From Malus domestica (taxonomy: Eukaryota; Streptophyta; Magnoliopsida; Rosales; Rosaceae), in NCBI RefSeq assembly GCF_042453785.1, contig NC_091673.1:3665501-3729500 (forward strand): a DNA stretch of 64,000 bases, given 5' to 3'. The stretch's first letter is position 1. Each line of letters begins with the position of its first letter. The position numbers and the translations under genes were made by a program. The notes beneath the pieces are model-generated. The model worked only from the letters and a program-made list of their open reading frames with translations, was not told the DNA's origin and did not search any database. Shown here piece by piece: positions 23,990 through 36,405 of the stretch.

Positions 23990-24700
23990 TTGGGTATTAA
24001 TAACATCGTTAATTATTTCAATAATAATATTTTTTTTTAATTCTAAATATATTCATTTAATGTTTAAAATGTTACAATTAGCATATTTATATTTATGACT
24101 AAATTTTTTATCATATATTTTTAGTTTTAGTTTGTACCCATTTTTAATTTGTACCAATTTTCTTTTCAATTTTAATTTGTACCCATATATTAATTTCTTT
24201 TTGTACCTACATTTTTTAAAGTTTATTTGTATTTGTACCCATATTTTTTTTATTTGTACTTTGTTTTTGCTAAATGTACCCATGCTAATTATATGTACCC
24301 ATTCATGCAAAACTTTTTAATCTTAAAATGTACTCATTATTAAATATATCAATTTGTTATATGTAACATGTACCCTTTTTTTAATATAAAATCTATTCAA
24401 AATTTTTTCTAATCCATTTTTAAACTTATATGGGTACATTATTTTTTCTTTGATTTTAAAATGTATTCATGTCAAGTTTAATCGAAGAAATTTACTAATA
24501 TTATTAAGCTTAATATCTTTTTTTGTTGTTGTGATTTTGAAGAATGTACCCATGTTTTGATACAATAATTTTTTTGGTTAATTTTGACACACACACACAC
24601 AATAGTATATTTATATTTTAATATTTTTAATCCCACAAATTATGGTTTTTTATTTAAAATCTCATTTATATAGATAACTAAAATTTCTAATTTTTAATTA
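23990..24700 (+). repeat. AT-rich repeat with recurring TGTACCCAT motif
   Basis: Between 24130 and 24560 the motif TGTACCCAT, or a one-base variant of it, occurs more than ten times at irregular spacing. Reverse-complement relatives (ATGGGTACA) lie at 44690-45000 and 45580-45770. A dispersed family of unknown class; no coding signal. Confidence 0.55.
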
Positions 24701-25019
24701 AAAAAAATATAGTAACGTACATAAAAATAAATTATCACTTTAACTTCAGGGACCTCGATAAAAAATTAAAAACTAACAAGATTTCAATAAAATAATATTC
24801 ATGATTAAGAACCGCATCCAAAGTTTCTCTTAAATAAAAGAAGCATATCTATTTCTAAACGGCAATTAAGCTTATATCCCAGAAGACAATAACAATTTTT
24901 TTTGTGTTTCTACCCGAGTTGCGTCTCCCCCAGAATATAACCCCTACAAATGTGAAAGTGACATGGTCGATCGATGGGCTGTTACCTGGTCCCAGGAGGC
25001 CAAAGTTTCCAAATCAAGC

Positions 25020-25855
25020 ACCAACCACCCTATAGGAAGTCTTTAAGGGGAGGAATCTCCATTTTTTAATGAAAATAGGGATTAGTTGTAGGGTTTACAT
25101 TACATAGAACTTTAACAATCTGAACCCTTTATTTTTCAAATTGCACCTCATAAATCATCCTTACAAAACATTAGCCAAATAAGAAATATTTAAGAATTCT
25201 AATTGGGTTCAAATAAATTAACGAATACTTTGTTATATAAGAAACAATGAAATTTTATCTTGATAGTTAAATAGGCAAATAATTTCGGATTGAATTGAAT
25301 TTTTATAAGGATGATCTATGAATCGAGACTTATAAACTAAACGGTTCGGATAATTGAAGTTCAATGTGGAGTGGGCCTCACACCTAATCCCCATTTTTTG
25401 AAAAAAGAATAGAGATCCTTTTGCATAAAGCGCATGTCACCTTATATATAGGAAACTTTTAAGGGAATGGATCCCCATTTTTTTTTTATAAAAATGGGGA
25501 TTAGTTGTAGGATCCACACCACATCGAATTTTAACGATTTGAACGGTTTATTTTTCAAGTTACATCTCATAGATCATCCTTGCAAAATATTAGCCAAATC
25601 GTAAATGTTTAAGACATCTAATTAAGTTCATAAAAATTAACAAATATTTTGTTATATAAGAAACAACGAAATTTTATCTTGATAATTAAATAAGCAAATG
25701 ATTTCAGATTAAATTGAATTTTTGCAATGATGATTTATGAATCGAGACTTACAAAATAAACGGTTCGGATTGTTAAAGTTCGATGTGGATTGGAACCCAC
25801 ACATAATCCCCATGTTTTTAAAAACATAGGGATCCCTTTACATAAAGGGTATATA
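25020..25855 (+). mobile_element. Two tandem direct copies of a ~410-bp MITE
   Basis: Copy 1 (about 25020-25437) and copy 2 (about 25440-25855) are collinear: CATTTTTTA...GGGATTAGTTGTAGG, ...CATCCTTACAAAACATTAGCC, ...GTTATATAAGAAACAA, ...CTTGATA, ...GAATCGAGACTTA, ...ACGGTTCGGAT. Each has GGGGAT ends in inverted orientation (AATCCCCAT). A more diverged relative lies at about 40370-40700. Microsatellite TA and GA tracts follow at 25850-25891. Confidence 0.7.
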
Positions 25856-26201
25856 TATATACATATATATATTAGAGAGAGAGAGAGAGAGTAAACAATG
25901 TCATATGCAGCTTGATCCAATGGTGGAGGTGTTGCCAACGATGTCAACGAGAGAAAGGATAGGTTTTGGCACTTGGATTGTTGACTTCTCCTACCTGATG
26001 AACTATGGAAAGCAATGACCTGGTGCTGCATGCTCGATCAGGCGATCTGTGATGGCATTGGATTGCATTCTTACTAATTATCTTTTTAATACTTGGAGGG
26101 TTCTTAAAGACTTTGTTTATCTCTCTGTCCTTGCGTGATTAAAAAAATTTAATATAAAATATGCATGATTAAAAAAAGTTGACATAAAATATGCTATGGG
26201 A

Positions 26202-26402
26202 AAAGGATCCTCGTCTCGTCGGATCCTTTTTCTAGGGATTTCGAGATCGTAATCGTGATCGTTCATCATATATTGTACGGTCAGAAATCATTTCAAAATT
26301 TAAAATTTAAAATTAAATATAAATAGTACCTAACGAAAAATGACCACACGATATACGATAAACGATCACGATCACATGATGCCTAGAAAAAGGACCTGGT
26401 TC
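26202..26402. mobile_element. GGATCC-type palindromic MITE, near-intact copy
   Basis: The ends carry GGATCC(C/T)T...CTAGGG and its inverse CCTAGAAAAAGGACC. The inner arms CGTGATCGTTCATCATATATTG and its inverse flank a central AT-rich TTAAAATTTAAAATTAAAT. Other members: 34664-34853, 43010-43163, 56525-56622 (half), 58525-58735, and the split copy at 62618-63402. Confidence 0.75.
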
Positions 26403-27719
26403 CAATATGCATGTTTCAAAATAGTTGACACTTGGCGTGCTAATATAAGAAGCAAAAATTAGGTGGAAACTTACAGATAAATGTTCCACATACGCTGTAT
26501 CTTCTTACTAATACCCTTTTCTCAACCAAACCATATTTATGAAATAAGAAATGCGGGGGAGATTTTCTTAGAAATAAAACTTTTTACGGACTTTATTATC
26601 TATTTTTTGGTATAATTTTTTTGTCAACATTATAAAATATTATATAAAAAACATGAAGTGGTAAAGAGTCCATAAACAATCTCATTTTCAGAAAGTCTAC
26701 TTCGCATTTCTTAAAATTGAATAATTACTTCGTTTTTCGTTTCTAGTTTTTCAACTTTTTGTGTTTTGGCCGCTGACAGGGTGAAAGGAGAGAAAAGAAG
26801 GGGGAAAAAAAAGAATGAATGAATGAAAGAAACTTTAACATAATTTTTTGTTTTCGTTTGTATGCCTGTCCTTGTATGTTTATTCTACAACTGTATAAAC
26901 TACCATCCTTCCTTCCCCCTTTTCTTATCTCCATTCCCCGAATCCCAAACACAAAAACTAAAAACTAAAACGAAACGATCATTAAACGAAAGCTTAATCA
27001 TTATTAAAGTAAAAACACAAATATTTTGTCAAACCCACTCCATCATGATCATCACTATTGTCAAAAGAGAAAAAATAAAACTTGCAGCTCAAACTTTATA
27101 GCTGACTCCCACCTAAAAAAAATGAAGAAAAATTTCCCACTTGGGCTGTCTATGTAAGACTAAATATAGGCATGACAAATGGCATTTGACAACATAGAGA
27201 AACTTAATCACGTAACCACACTGATGGAGACTAATCCGGCCCTTCAGACCAAGGAATGGTTTATTCACGAAAGCCATGACTGCTTCTTTAGTTCACTATA
27301 TTTTAGGGTCTCAAAGGTGAGAAAACTCCAATGCAGGAGTGTCACTGTAACAGTATTTAAAACAATTTACGCATTGTTATGTCTAGGAATTAAAATAAAT
27401 AATAATACAGGATTAACTTAAGATGTCGCCACACGGACAATAGTATGAAGTAACTCTTCCGAATAGCAAGTCAAGGGCTTTGGTCTTTTAGTTTCTTCTT
27501 GCATTGGGTTTTCATAATTTCATTGACGTCTGGCTCTACTCAAGCCTCAAATCCAAAATTACATCACATCACAATGACAAACTGATTTGAAAAAACATAT
27601 ACATATTTCATTCATAATTCATATTTGCTTCCTGCTTCATTTACCATTTAGCAACAGCCGTAATCTGTGTAGTAAAATTGGGTAAAAATAGAACTATATG
27701 TCCATGGGATTCATCAGAT
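26403..27719. other. Spacer downstream of the GEK1 gene
   Basis: No coding feature supported. AT-rich with short simple repeats (AATG run near 26813-26826). The last 150 bp before 27720 are presumably the 3' UTR of the GEK1 gene. Confidence 0.45.
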
Positions 27720-30239
27720 TTAGTAGAAATCGTTGGGTTTGCCAATTTTGATGTTCTGCTCGCCTAGGAAAGCCGTTATAGCATTCTTTTGCCAGCTTTT
27801 GAAACTCCTGCAATGAACAATCAAAAAGTCGTATAAGATAACTTGGCAATAATACTTCTACAAGAGGATCCAATCCCTGCAATCAACGGTCGTTGGCTTG
27901 CATAAGGGTTCTAGCCTTCTACCTTCTTGTGTTTCGCACGACAATTTTCAGCATATAAAATGTTTGACGTGCAAGTCACATCTTAAAACAAACCTAACTT
28001 ACTTCTGATCAAGATGAGCTATAATTTCACCACCAGGGAAAGCAGACTGGGTAGCCTCAAATGCTGCTTTGATCGCTTGTTTCCAAGTTCCACCAATGTC
28101 TTTCGTATCTTTTGCATTTGTTTCTGCTTTGGACTGGTTTGGATCTTCCATCGGCAAGGAATAGCCCGAAAGTAGATGGCCTACCCACACACCATCTTTC
28201 CTGTACTTGCAAAGAATGGGACTATTTTCACGGAGTAAACCAAATCTCCTCGCTATATCTACCATCAATATTTCTATATAACATATCAAATCCAGACAGC
28301 ATGCAGACTAGCATACGATATTCACAGAATGTGACTTTCACATGTAAAAAAAAGGTAAATGCAACACACTCATTTGATAGAGATGTAAGAGGAAGCAAGA
28401 AGGGGCTGGGAGGGTAATGCAGGACTTAGGGGTGTTGCGGAAGCTGCAGAGACAGAGAAAAGGAAGGAGGAAGCAGATCAAGCCCGAAGTTCCGAACGGG
28501 ATGAAGACAGTATCATCTATAGTCTGGTAATCCCATTCGTTTTTAGCAGACTTATTTACCGTATTTACTTTGACACAATCAATCAAAATTAAGAGGTTGA
28601 GTTCACAGTTAATAAGTATGCATCAAACCGCACACAGATTGAAACAAAGAATAAAGCTGGATGCCATGCCACATTGCCACTAAGAAACCAATGCTATATA
28701 TTTGAAAGAAAATGGACGAACTGTAAAGTGACTATAACTTACAGAACTATATCCATATGCCGAGGAGCATAATGTCCACCACCTAATCCAAGAAGAACTT
28801 TATTCTTATCCTTCTCCCTAGAGCGCCAATAATATATAAAATGAAGTTAGAGAAGCATCGAACTTTGGTTAAAATTGCAAACAAAAGAGCATCAAACTTT
28901 GGTTAAAATTGCAAACAAAGACATGAGCTTTTCATGAAAATCAACATACCCGTTCCAGTTTCCAACAGCAGCTCCCCCTCCAAGCCCAAGTCCTTCCCAA
29001 ACTAACTGAAAGCACAGAAATTGCCACCAATTTATTCTCATGAGTTGTTTGTTCTATTAAACTTTATAAGCTCAGGGAAAACCAGAAACATTATGAAGAG
29101 AGGAAAAGTATTTGTTAAAAAAACCAACAGCGGGACGTATCTATGAATTGCTCAAATCATTGAAATTGGTAGTTGTCTACTTAACTAGAGCCATAACTTG
29201 TGCTGCATCCTGCCTCTTCCAGCACTCATCCGTGCTGCCTATATCAACCAAGTAACATCAAAAAACAAGAAACCCTCAAATGCATAGTAAAAAATACGAA
29301 AAACCATGTCACATGTAGAAGCTTCCGAACCGAGCGGTTACAACACTACATTTAGCGGAAGCGGTAAACTTTACCCCTTGAACAAAATAAATCAATCCTA
29401 CAAACCGATCACCAAAAGGTACAAAAAAAGATGTTCATAAGTTCACTAAAAACGCATCGGAGCAAACATTCACACTGCGCAACCGAAAATGTGTATAATT
29501 CTCACTTCCAACCGAAAAAAGATAACACCATGCAATATAATTCCACAACTGAAAAGCATAAGAGCAATCGGGTTCATAAAAACTCACCAATCTCCAAGAA
29601 CATAGTACGTGTATTCGTGACCGGTCCATGATGTGTACCCTCCAAAGTAATCTACATTCAAACACGCAAAGCACTATAAATTACAACACAAATTTCCACA
29701 AACGGAAGATGAACATATAAAATGGAGGCAAGAGAGTGAGAAACCTCGAACTCAGGAACCAAGTTGTGGGCTTGGGCAAGCTTTTTCAGGTGCCGGAGCC
29801 AGGGACCAATCCGGGGGCTCGGCGGCGCAGCCCAACCGGGCTTTCCGCCTTGCGGTCCAGCCTCGCCTTCACGCAGATGAGGGATTCCGATCGGGTGCAC
29901 GGTCAGTGCCGGCCGGTTGGAGACGGCGGTGTGTTTGCTCAGAAATATCACCTCGTCGACTCGCTCGCCGGTGGCCTCCTCCCACCGCTTGTCCAAGTCG
30001 TCTTCTTCCACAATTCCCCTACCGTGCAGCAAAACCCTGACTCCTCCTCCTCCATTGCCAAACCCCTTCATGTCCTGTTAATTAATTCGTTAATTAAGGG
30101 TTAATTGGTGATCAGGCGAAGGTTATTAGCAAACCTGTAAACAAGAAGGGGAGGGGTCCCAGCCGGGCATGGCTAGGAGGGCCTTGGCCGGGTTGACAGA
30201 GGCCGGGTCGGTGGTCGTCGCCACGATCAGCGTCACCAT
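27720..30239 (-). CDS. GEK1: D-aminoacyl-tRNA deacylase, DTD2/GEKO1 type (322 aa)
   Basis: Hydrolyses D-amino acids, and in plants aldehyde-modified D-amino acids, from tRNA; Arabidopsis geko1 mutants are hypersensitive to ethanol. Exons: 30239-30135, 30074-29745, 29651-29588, 29238-29186, 29005-28950, 28817-28743, 28200-28003, 27807-27720. The CDS is 969 nt and all phases agree. Family motifs are visible: LEGTHHGPVTN at residues 148-158, VWEGLGLGGGAAVGNW, GLGGGHYAPRH at 213-223, GHLLSGYSLPMEDP, and the end ITAFLGEQNIKIGKPNDFY. Length is usual for the archaeal/plant type. One donor is weak (CTA|GTTAAG after exon 4) but gives the conserved MALLVWEG. The gene is divergent from TRAX, start codons 1.1 kb apart. 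Confidence 0.95.
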
Positions 30240-31358
30240 CTTTGTGGTTTTTGCGGCTGCGTTGCGAAGGGGAAAGAAGCTTTTGTTTACTATTTTCCCG
30301 CGACTGGCAATGAAGTGAGATATCGCCTTAAAACGTGGTGCCGTCCGCTGGTTTTAAAAGGGGGTCGTCCGCTGGTTTTAAAAACGACATCAAGAAAGCA
30401 CACTGATTAAGTGGTCGCTTGGTTTGTGTATTTAAATTATTGAAAACGCGTTTAGAAAAAATATTTTTAAGTTTTAAAAGCACTTGAAGTGTGTTTTTTT
30501 AAAAGAATTAATTTTGTGTTTCTTGTTAGAAGCACTTCAAGTATTTTTTCATAATGCATATATGTTTTTAGATTCTAAAAACATTTGAAGTACTTTTTAC
30601 TAAAAACATTAATTTTCTTCACCAAAAAAGAAACATTAATTTTGTGTTTCTTATTGGAAGAACTTCATGTGTTTTTTTTTTTCAGAATTAGGGGGTGTAT
30701 TTAATTAGAATTTTGAGATATTTTAATTTTTTTTAATCAATCTAGAGGTATTCAATCAGAATTTTAAGTAATTCTTTAAAATTCAATGTGTATATTTTAA
30801 GATAATTTATTAAAATCCTTACAAATCTAGTGCATTCAATTAAGATTTTAAATAGATTTATAATATTTAAGATGTATTTAATTAAATTTGATTTTAAAGA
30901 ATTTTAAACGGTGAGGAAATAGAGGAAATATGAGAGATTCCCTAATGTATTTGAAGCATATACAAATATCACCTCTCCTTATGAAATTTGGAGAAAATTG
31001 AATCAAAATTTTACATGAAATCGTTACAAATCAATTAAACTTCTTAAAAGTCTATAAATTTATAAATCTATTAAAACATCTCAAATTCTTAATATGTATT
31101 TTTACTAAAATTTAATTTTAAAAATATTTTATCTAAACCCGTCGTTTAATACATTTCCCAAACGGGACAGACGTTGAAGTTGCAGCGCTTATCTCTGGCG
31201 ACGGCTCTCAAACCCCACCGCCTCCACTCCAGTCAGTCTCTCTCTCTCTCCTCTTTCTCCTGAATTTTTATTTCCAATTAGGCTCTTCGTTAATTTACAT
31301 TGAGAGAGTAATTGGCTCGCTCACAGTAACACACACGACGTCGCAGAGCGTACCGAAA
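30240..31358. promoter_or_regulatory. Divergent promoter region between GEK1 and TRAX, with MITE debris
   Basis: Serves both genes. Near the GEK1 side an 18-bp unit CGTCCGCTGGTTTTAAAA is repeated in tandem (about 30345-30381). Positions 30400-30700 hold AAAAGCACTT-type MITE debris, and 30700-31140 is AT-rich with GGGTGTATTTAATTAGAATTTT ends, probably a second inserted element. The TRAX-proximal 200 bp contain a short CT tract (31230-31245). No clear TATA box was picked out. Confidence 0.5.
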
Positions 31359-33122
31359 ATGGCGACGACGATGAGCACCGAATCCTCCTCCATGAAAGAC
31401 GCCTTCTCCAAACACGCCGATTACCTCAACAATCTCGTAAATCCCTGATTTAACGTCCCCCAATTTGCAGCACCGCGAGCGATTTCAAGGGTTTTACAAT
31501 GTGAGTTTTTGCCTGTTTTGTTTGTAGAACGACAAGCGGGAAAGGGTCGTAAAAGCAAGTCGCGATATCACCATTAACAGCAAAAAGGTCATCTTTCAGG
31601 TCCACAGGTAAGAAAGCTGCGACCTTTTGCTTCAAATTTAGTTACTGTTTTCTGGGTGTTGGATTTTGGGTTTTTTTTTTTTAAATTTTGTTTTATCATC
31701 ATTGAAATGTTGTTGCTGTGGAATTTGAACCTGAACAGAATCAGTAAACACAACAAAGAGGAAGTTCTGCAGAAAGCCGAAAAGGATTTAGTAGCTGTGA
31801 CGGATCGGTACATTTCCCGACTGGTTAGAGAGCTGCAGGGGACTGATTTTTGGAAGCTGAGACGAGCATACTCACCTGGGGTGAGTGTGGAACTCTCCTG
31901 CTTCTGCTTCTGCTTCTGCTTTCAGTCTTTTGAAATTTCGGGTTTCGGTTATACCTGGTTAATTCACTTATCAATTTATGCATGACTTGTGCAGGTACAA
32001 GAATATGTTGAAGCTGCAACCTTTTGTAAATTTTGCAGGACTGGGACTCTTTTAAGTCTTGATGAGATAAATGCCACCTTGCTGCCACTCAGTGATCCGT
32101 CTCTTGAGCCGTTGCAGATCAATGTACTTGACTATCTTCTCGGGGTATTTTCTTCAACTTCGCTGTTACATTCTTTTTGTGAAAAAGGAAACTATAGGCC
32201 AGTTGATTAGTTGAATAAGGTTTTGGGATTAAGCGGACTGAATTCATTGTGTTGGTTTAACACAGGGACACACACATGTTGACATGTATATATACATGTA
32301 TTGGGAAGTGATGTTTTTATGCACCTATTAGATTTAACAAGAGCTTTCGTATAAACACATGCTACATCCATTTCTCAGCGACATGTATTTTATGTTTCAG
32401 AAGAGTAACTAAGTGTTGTTGTACTATAGCTTGCAGACTTGACCGGAGAGCTGATGCGGTTGGCAATTGGTCGAATTTCAGATGGAGAACGTGAATTTGC
32501 TGATAAGATATGCAAGTTTGTGCGTGAAATTTACAGGGAACTGACCCATGTTGTCCCACTTATGGATGATAGCAGTGACATGAAGCTGAAAATGGATACA
32601 ATGCTTCAAAGTGTAATGAAGATAGAAAATGGTATGTTTCGATGACCGAATCTAATAATTATATTTGAGTTCATGCTTTAGCATACTGCTCTATAATAAA
32701 GTTTTGAATATTAGGAATAACTAATAAAATGATAAAACAGGGAAATTTTCTACTTCCAGTTTGTGAATTGGAACAAATTTGGCGTCCTTGAATTTGAGAA
32801 TAAGAAAACTTTGAAACTTTAAAAACATTTCAGAAGTAGTAATCAACCGTAACTAATTCCGAATTCATATTATGGTCTTAAATCGTGATTCTATCTAGTT
32901 TGCATGTATACTAGCATATAGCCCTAACAGCTTCTTAATTCTTCATTGTAAAAGTTTTATCACTCTTTATTTTTTCTCCCAAAAGTGAAAAAGTTTTTAA
33001 TAACTTGAGATCTTTCTGTAGCTTGCTTTGGTGATCATGTGAGAAGATCAGAGTATATGCCACTACCTGGCTCTGACGATCAAACTTCGTTCTTATTGGC
33101 AGTGCCCGATGTTGAAATATGA
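31359..33122 (+). CDS. Translin-associated factor X (TRAX) homologue, 250 aa
   Basis: Translin-superfamily RNA/ssDNA-binding protein. In animals TRAX pairs with translin in the C3PO endoribonuclease that clears siRNA passenger strands and processes tRNA. Exons: 31359-31436, 31528-31607, 31739-31880, 31995-32144, 32430-32631, 33022-33122. The CDS is 753 nt, all GT-AG. Recognisable stretches: DKRERVVKASRDITINSKKV near residue 27, VQEYVEAATFCKFCRTGTLL, NVLDYLLGLADLTGELMRLA, and VMKIENACFGDHVRRSEYMP near the end. The acidic cluster around DLTGELMR corresponds to the region that carries the TRAX catalytic carboxylates. Several in-frame Met codons at 1, 5 and 12; the first is used. No translin partner gene lies in the window. 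Confidence 0.94.
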
Positions 33123-34663
33123 TGTAACTCGTGATCGTTACATTCTCATTCTTACTGCTTAAGTACTTATATTACGTGTGTTCTAATTAACTAAGGAGAA
33201 AAGTTCTTGATTTCGACAGGGAAAGGGTAGGATTTCAAGGAGCATGTATGGGCACCTGCATTTTTGTTCGGATGAATTGCAGTTCATCATCATTATCTTG
33301 TGGTCGCTGCTTGATGAACAATTCCTGCGTATGTTTTCTTAGTAAATCTGTAAGCTTTAAATTTCTTCTCTTTGTAAATTTATGAGGATTAGATTTGTAG
33401 AGCTTGGAGCGAAACCCTTCCACACGAGGTTCACTTGCGATTTTTGTGCATGGTTAGTTCGGCAAACCATGATGGAACGCTGATGCAGCTGTTGTACGAA
33501 CTACTAAGGCTATAAATATATAACCATATAACATAAAACTACGAACATAAGACATGGATACACGTAGTTATGTCAAATGAATGGTGTACTCGACGGACTT
33601 TGACCTGTTGCGCCATTTTCGCTACCTACCTACAAGAAGCCATGATGAGCTGCAGTTTTGTATTGAACTCGCTAGAAATATATATTGTCGTTGCATTCAT
33701 GTGAGTTGAACATATTGATACCTCCTCCGACCAAGTGTCGTTAAATCATGTAATCATGTGCATTTACACTGCTACTTGAGGAGATGGTCTTGTGCTTCTG
33801 ATGTTGCATGTAATTTTCATCCTTGGCCACTAGGCAAGAATTTACGATTACAATCAATTTCAATTGGACTACTCTTAATGTCACAAGTTGTTGGGCATTG
33901 GGTATGAAAGTAAACATAAACAGGAACGCCAAAATGATGGTGATCCAAATCTCTCTTTCTTCGTCATATTACTCTTCTTTGTTTTTCTTCTTCTTCTTGG
34001 TGTTTTCTAACTACAACATTCCACCACAAGAATTAGTGTATTATTTAGATTCCCTATATTTTGATCTTGAGAAGCCAATTGAGATCCATTCCGAATCTCT
34101 GTGTCCAGAGTCCAACGACTCTATAACACGGACCACTCAATTTCAATTATACGGTCTTTATTAGTCTATTCCACTGACTCGTCCCACAAAATTCCAAAAA
34201 TTTAAACCATCTAAATCTTTTTCTCTCTCTTGAACAGCTGGAATTCGGAGTCCTTGGACTTCAAACATTGAGATCTAAATAAGATCTCAGTCCTTAAGGA
34301 GCAGCCCAAATATGTCGGCTACTTAACCAACATCACCAAAACAAGTACGTGTACGTACGAGCTCATTATTGCATTGGTTTATAATTCAATTGAGCAGTGG
34401 GCGAGTCTGGAGCTGGAGCCTCTGCCATTGTCTCCGTCTCCATTTCAGTGAGAGTGACCAATCTTAACTAGTGTTTTCTTCTCGTAACAAATCGCTCTCT
34501 TCTCCTCCATCAGAAGTTCACAGACTCTCCACAATCATCATTCAACGTGACTAATACTAAACTACCAAGACGGTCCTCATGTTTGTACCCGAATTCACTC
34601 TCACCGGTCTAAATGACTCTTAGCTTTAATCTAGCAGTCCAAATCAGGGTGAAAAAGGGGATG
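33123..34663. other. Spacer downstream of TRAX
   Basis: The first few hundred bases are the expected 3' UTR. No coding region is supported beyond it; open frames up to 113 codons around 33823-34164 show no recognisable domain and low-complexity composition. Confidence 0.45.
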
Positions 34664-34853
34664 GAAAAGTATCCCGCGAGGATCCTTTTCCTGGGGATCC
34701 GGGAGATCCCGTGATCAATCGTGCGGTCAGTTTTTATTAGGTACTATTTATATTAAATTTTAAATTTCAAATGATTTCTAACCATACGATGTACAATGAA
34801 CGGACATGATCACGGGATCCTCATAAAAAAGATCCGGCGAGGATCATATTCCA
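34664..34853. mobile_element. GGATCC-type palindromic MITE
   Basis: Family member of 26202-26402: ends CGCGAGGATCCTTTTCC and GATCCGGCGAGGATCAT in inverted orientation, with the same central TATTAAATTTTAAATTTCAAATG core. Confidence 0.72.
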
Positions 34854-34931
34854 AAGGGGATATCATATTAAATCGCATCCATGATTTAAGTGACTGAAAG
34901 CATTTTCATTTTGGATTAGGAAATGGAATTA

Positions 34932-35090
34932 ACTTGGCTGCTGAACAATTCAGCAGCCACTCCTGCTTATACCCAATTATGTGTGGACACGTGTCCAAAT
35001 TTTGATTAAAAAAATTAAAACTTAGACGTGTCCACACAAGATTGGGTATAAGCAGTAGTGGTTGTTGAATTGTTCAGCAGCCCAAGTCTT
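34932..35090. mobile_element. Short hairpin MITE (ACTTGGCTGCTGAACAATTC)
   Basis: The left arm ACTTGGCTGCTGAACAATTC... TGCTTATACCCAAT...GTGGACACGTGTCC is matched by an inverted right arm ending GAATTGTTCAGCAGCCCAAGT. About 155 bp, no coding capacity. The stem includes a CACGTG palindrome. Confidence 0.75.
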
Positions 35091-35219
35091 GTTCTTAGGA
35101 AATAGATACGATCAATGCTAGCCAATGTCCACTATCACTAGCTGAGGAAGATTTTTGTTGATTGACATGATCACAAAGCAATGTATCTGGACAGCCGTGT
35201 TGGGACGTATCTGGATTCT

Positions 35220-36405
35220 GGACATATTCAACCCATATAAATACAAGCTTCGAATAAGAGAAAATGATCCTCGATCAAACGCACAACTTATCGTTCTATT
35301 TTCTCTTCAATTGACATACATCAATTCCCTTATTTGGATTTATAACATAGAAATTTAGAATTTTCGCATGGAAAAAAAACTTGGAATTTGGGGCCTCCAA
35401 TTTCCAAGTTTAAATTTCATGTAAATAGGTGTCATTTCCCAATTTCTATGATTGAGAGTTTAAAATTAACAAATTCCGTTTTCAATTCCATTGTTCTTTT
35501 AAGTTAACCAAACAACAAAATTCACAAATTCTAGAAAATAAAATCCCTTCATTTCAATTTCCATCATTTTAAAATTCCTTAGTAATCTTAAATTTCTTCA
35601 TCCAAACATAGTTTAGATTAATTTATTTTCATCCAATTTACTTCCTGAATTTGCAATTCAATTCCTTTACACTATGTTTGGATGAAGAAATTTAAGATTA
35701 CTAAGGAATTTTAAAATGACAGAAATTTAAATGATGGAGTTTTATTCTATAGAATTTGTGAATTTTCTTGTTTGGGTAACCTAAAAGAACAATGAAATTG
35801 AATACAGAATTTGTTGTTTTTAAACTCTCAATCATAGAAATTGGAAAATGACACCTATTTACATGTAATTTAAACTTGGGAATTGGAAGTCCCAAATTCC
35901 AAGTTTTTTTCCATGCGGAAATTCTAAATTTCTATGTTTATGAATCCAAACAAGGGAATTAGTGCGTGTCAATTTATAAATTCTGTCTTTAATCCAAATT
36001 CCAAATTTATTTCCCTTATCCAAGCATAGTGTTAGGGAAGGTTTGGATGAAAAAAATTAAGATTACCAAAGAATTTTAAAATGACGGAAATTGAAATGAC
36101 AGGATTTTATTTTCTAGAATCTGTGAATTTTCTTATTTGGTTAACCTAAAAGAACAATAGAATTAAATACATAATTGTTATTTTTAAACTCTCAATCATA
36201 GAAATTGGGAAATGACACATATTTACATGAAATTTAAACTTGGGAATTAGAGATTTCAAATTCCAAGTTCTTTTTCCATGCGGAAATTCTAAATCTCTAT
36301 GTTTATAAATCCAAACAAAGGAATTTATGCATGTCAATTTATAAATTCTGACTTTTATCCAAATTCCAAGTTTATTTCCCTCGTCAAACATAGTGTTACA
36401 TTATG
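35220..36405. mobile_element. Cluster of three copies of a ~350-bp MITE, one inverted
   Basis: Copies lie at about 35220-35610 (inverted), 35675-36030 and 36040-36390 (direct). Shared blocks: TTTGGATGAA, AATTTAAGATTAC, AAGGAATTTTAAAATGA, CTAGAAT(T/C)TGTGAATTTTCTT, AACTCTCAATCATAGAAATTGG, CATGCGGAAATTCTAAAT. All are non-coding. The head-to-head pair can fold into a long hairpin. Confidence 0.75.

Noticed and set aside
29736..30104. 122-codon plus-strand frame
   Set aside because: Antisense shadow of GEK1 exon 2; the minus strand carries the conserved protein.
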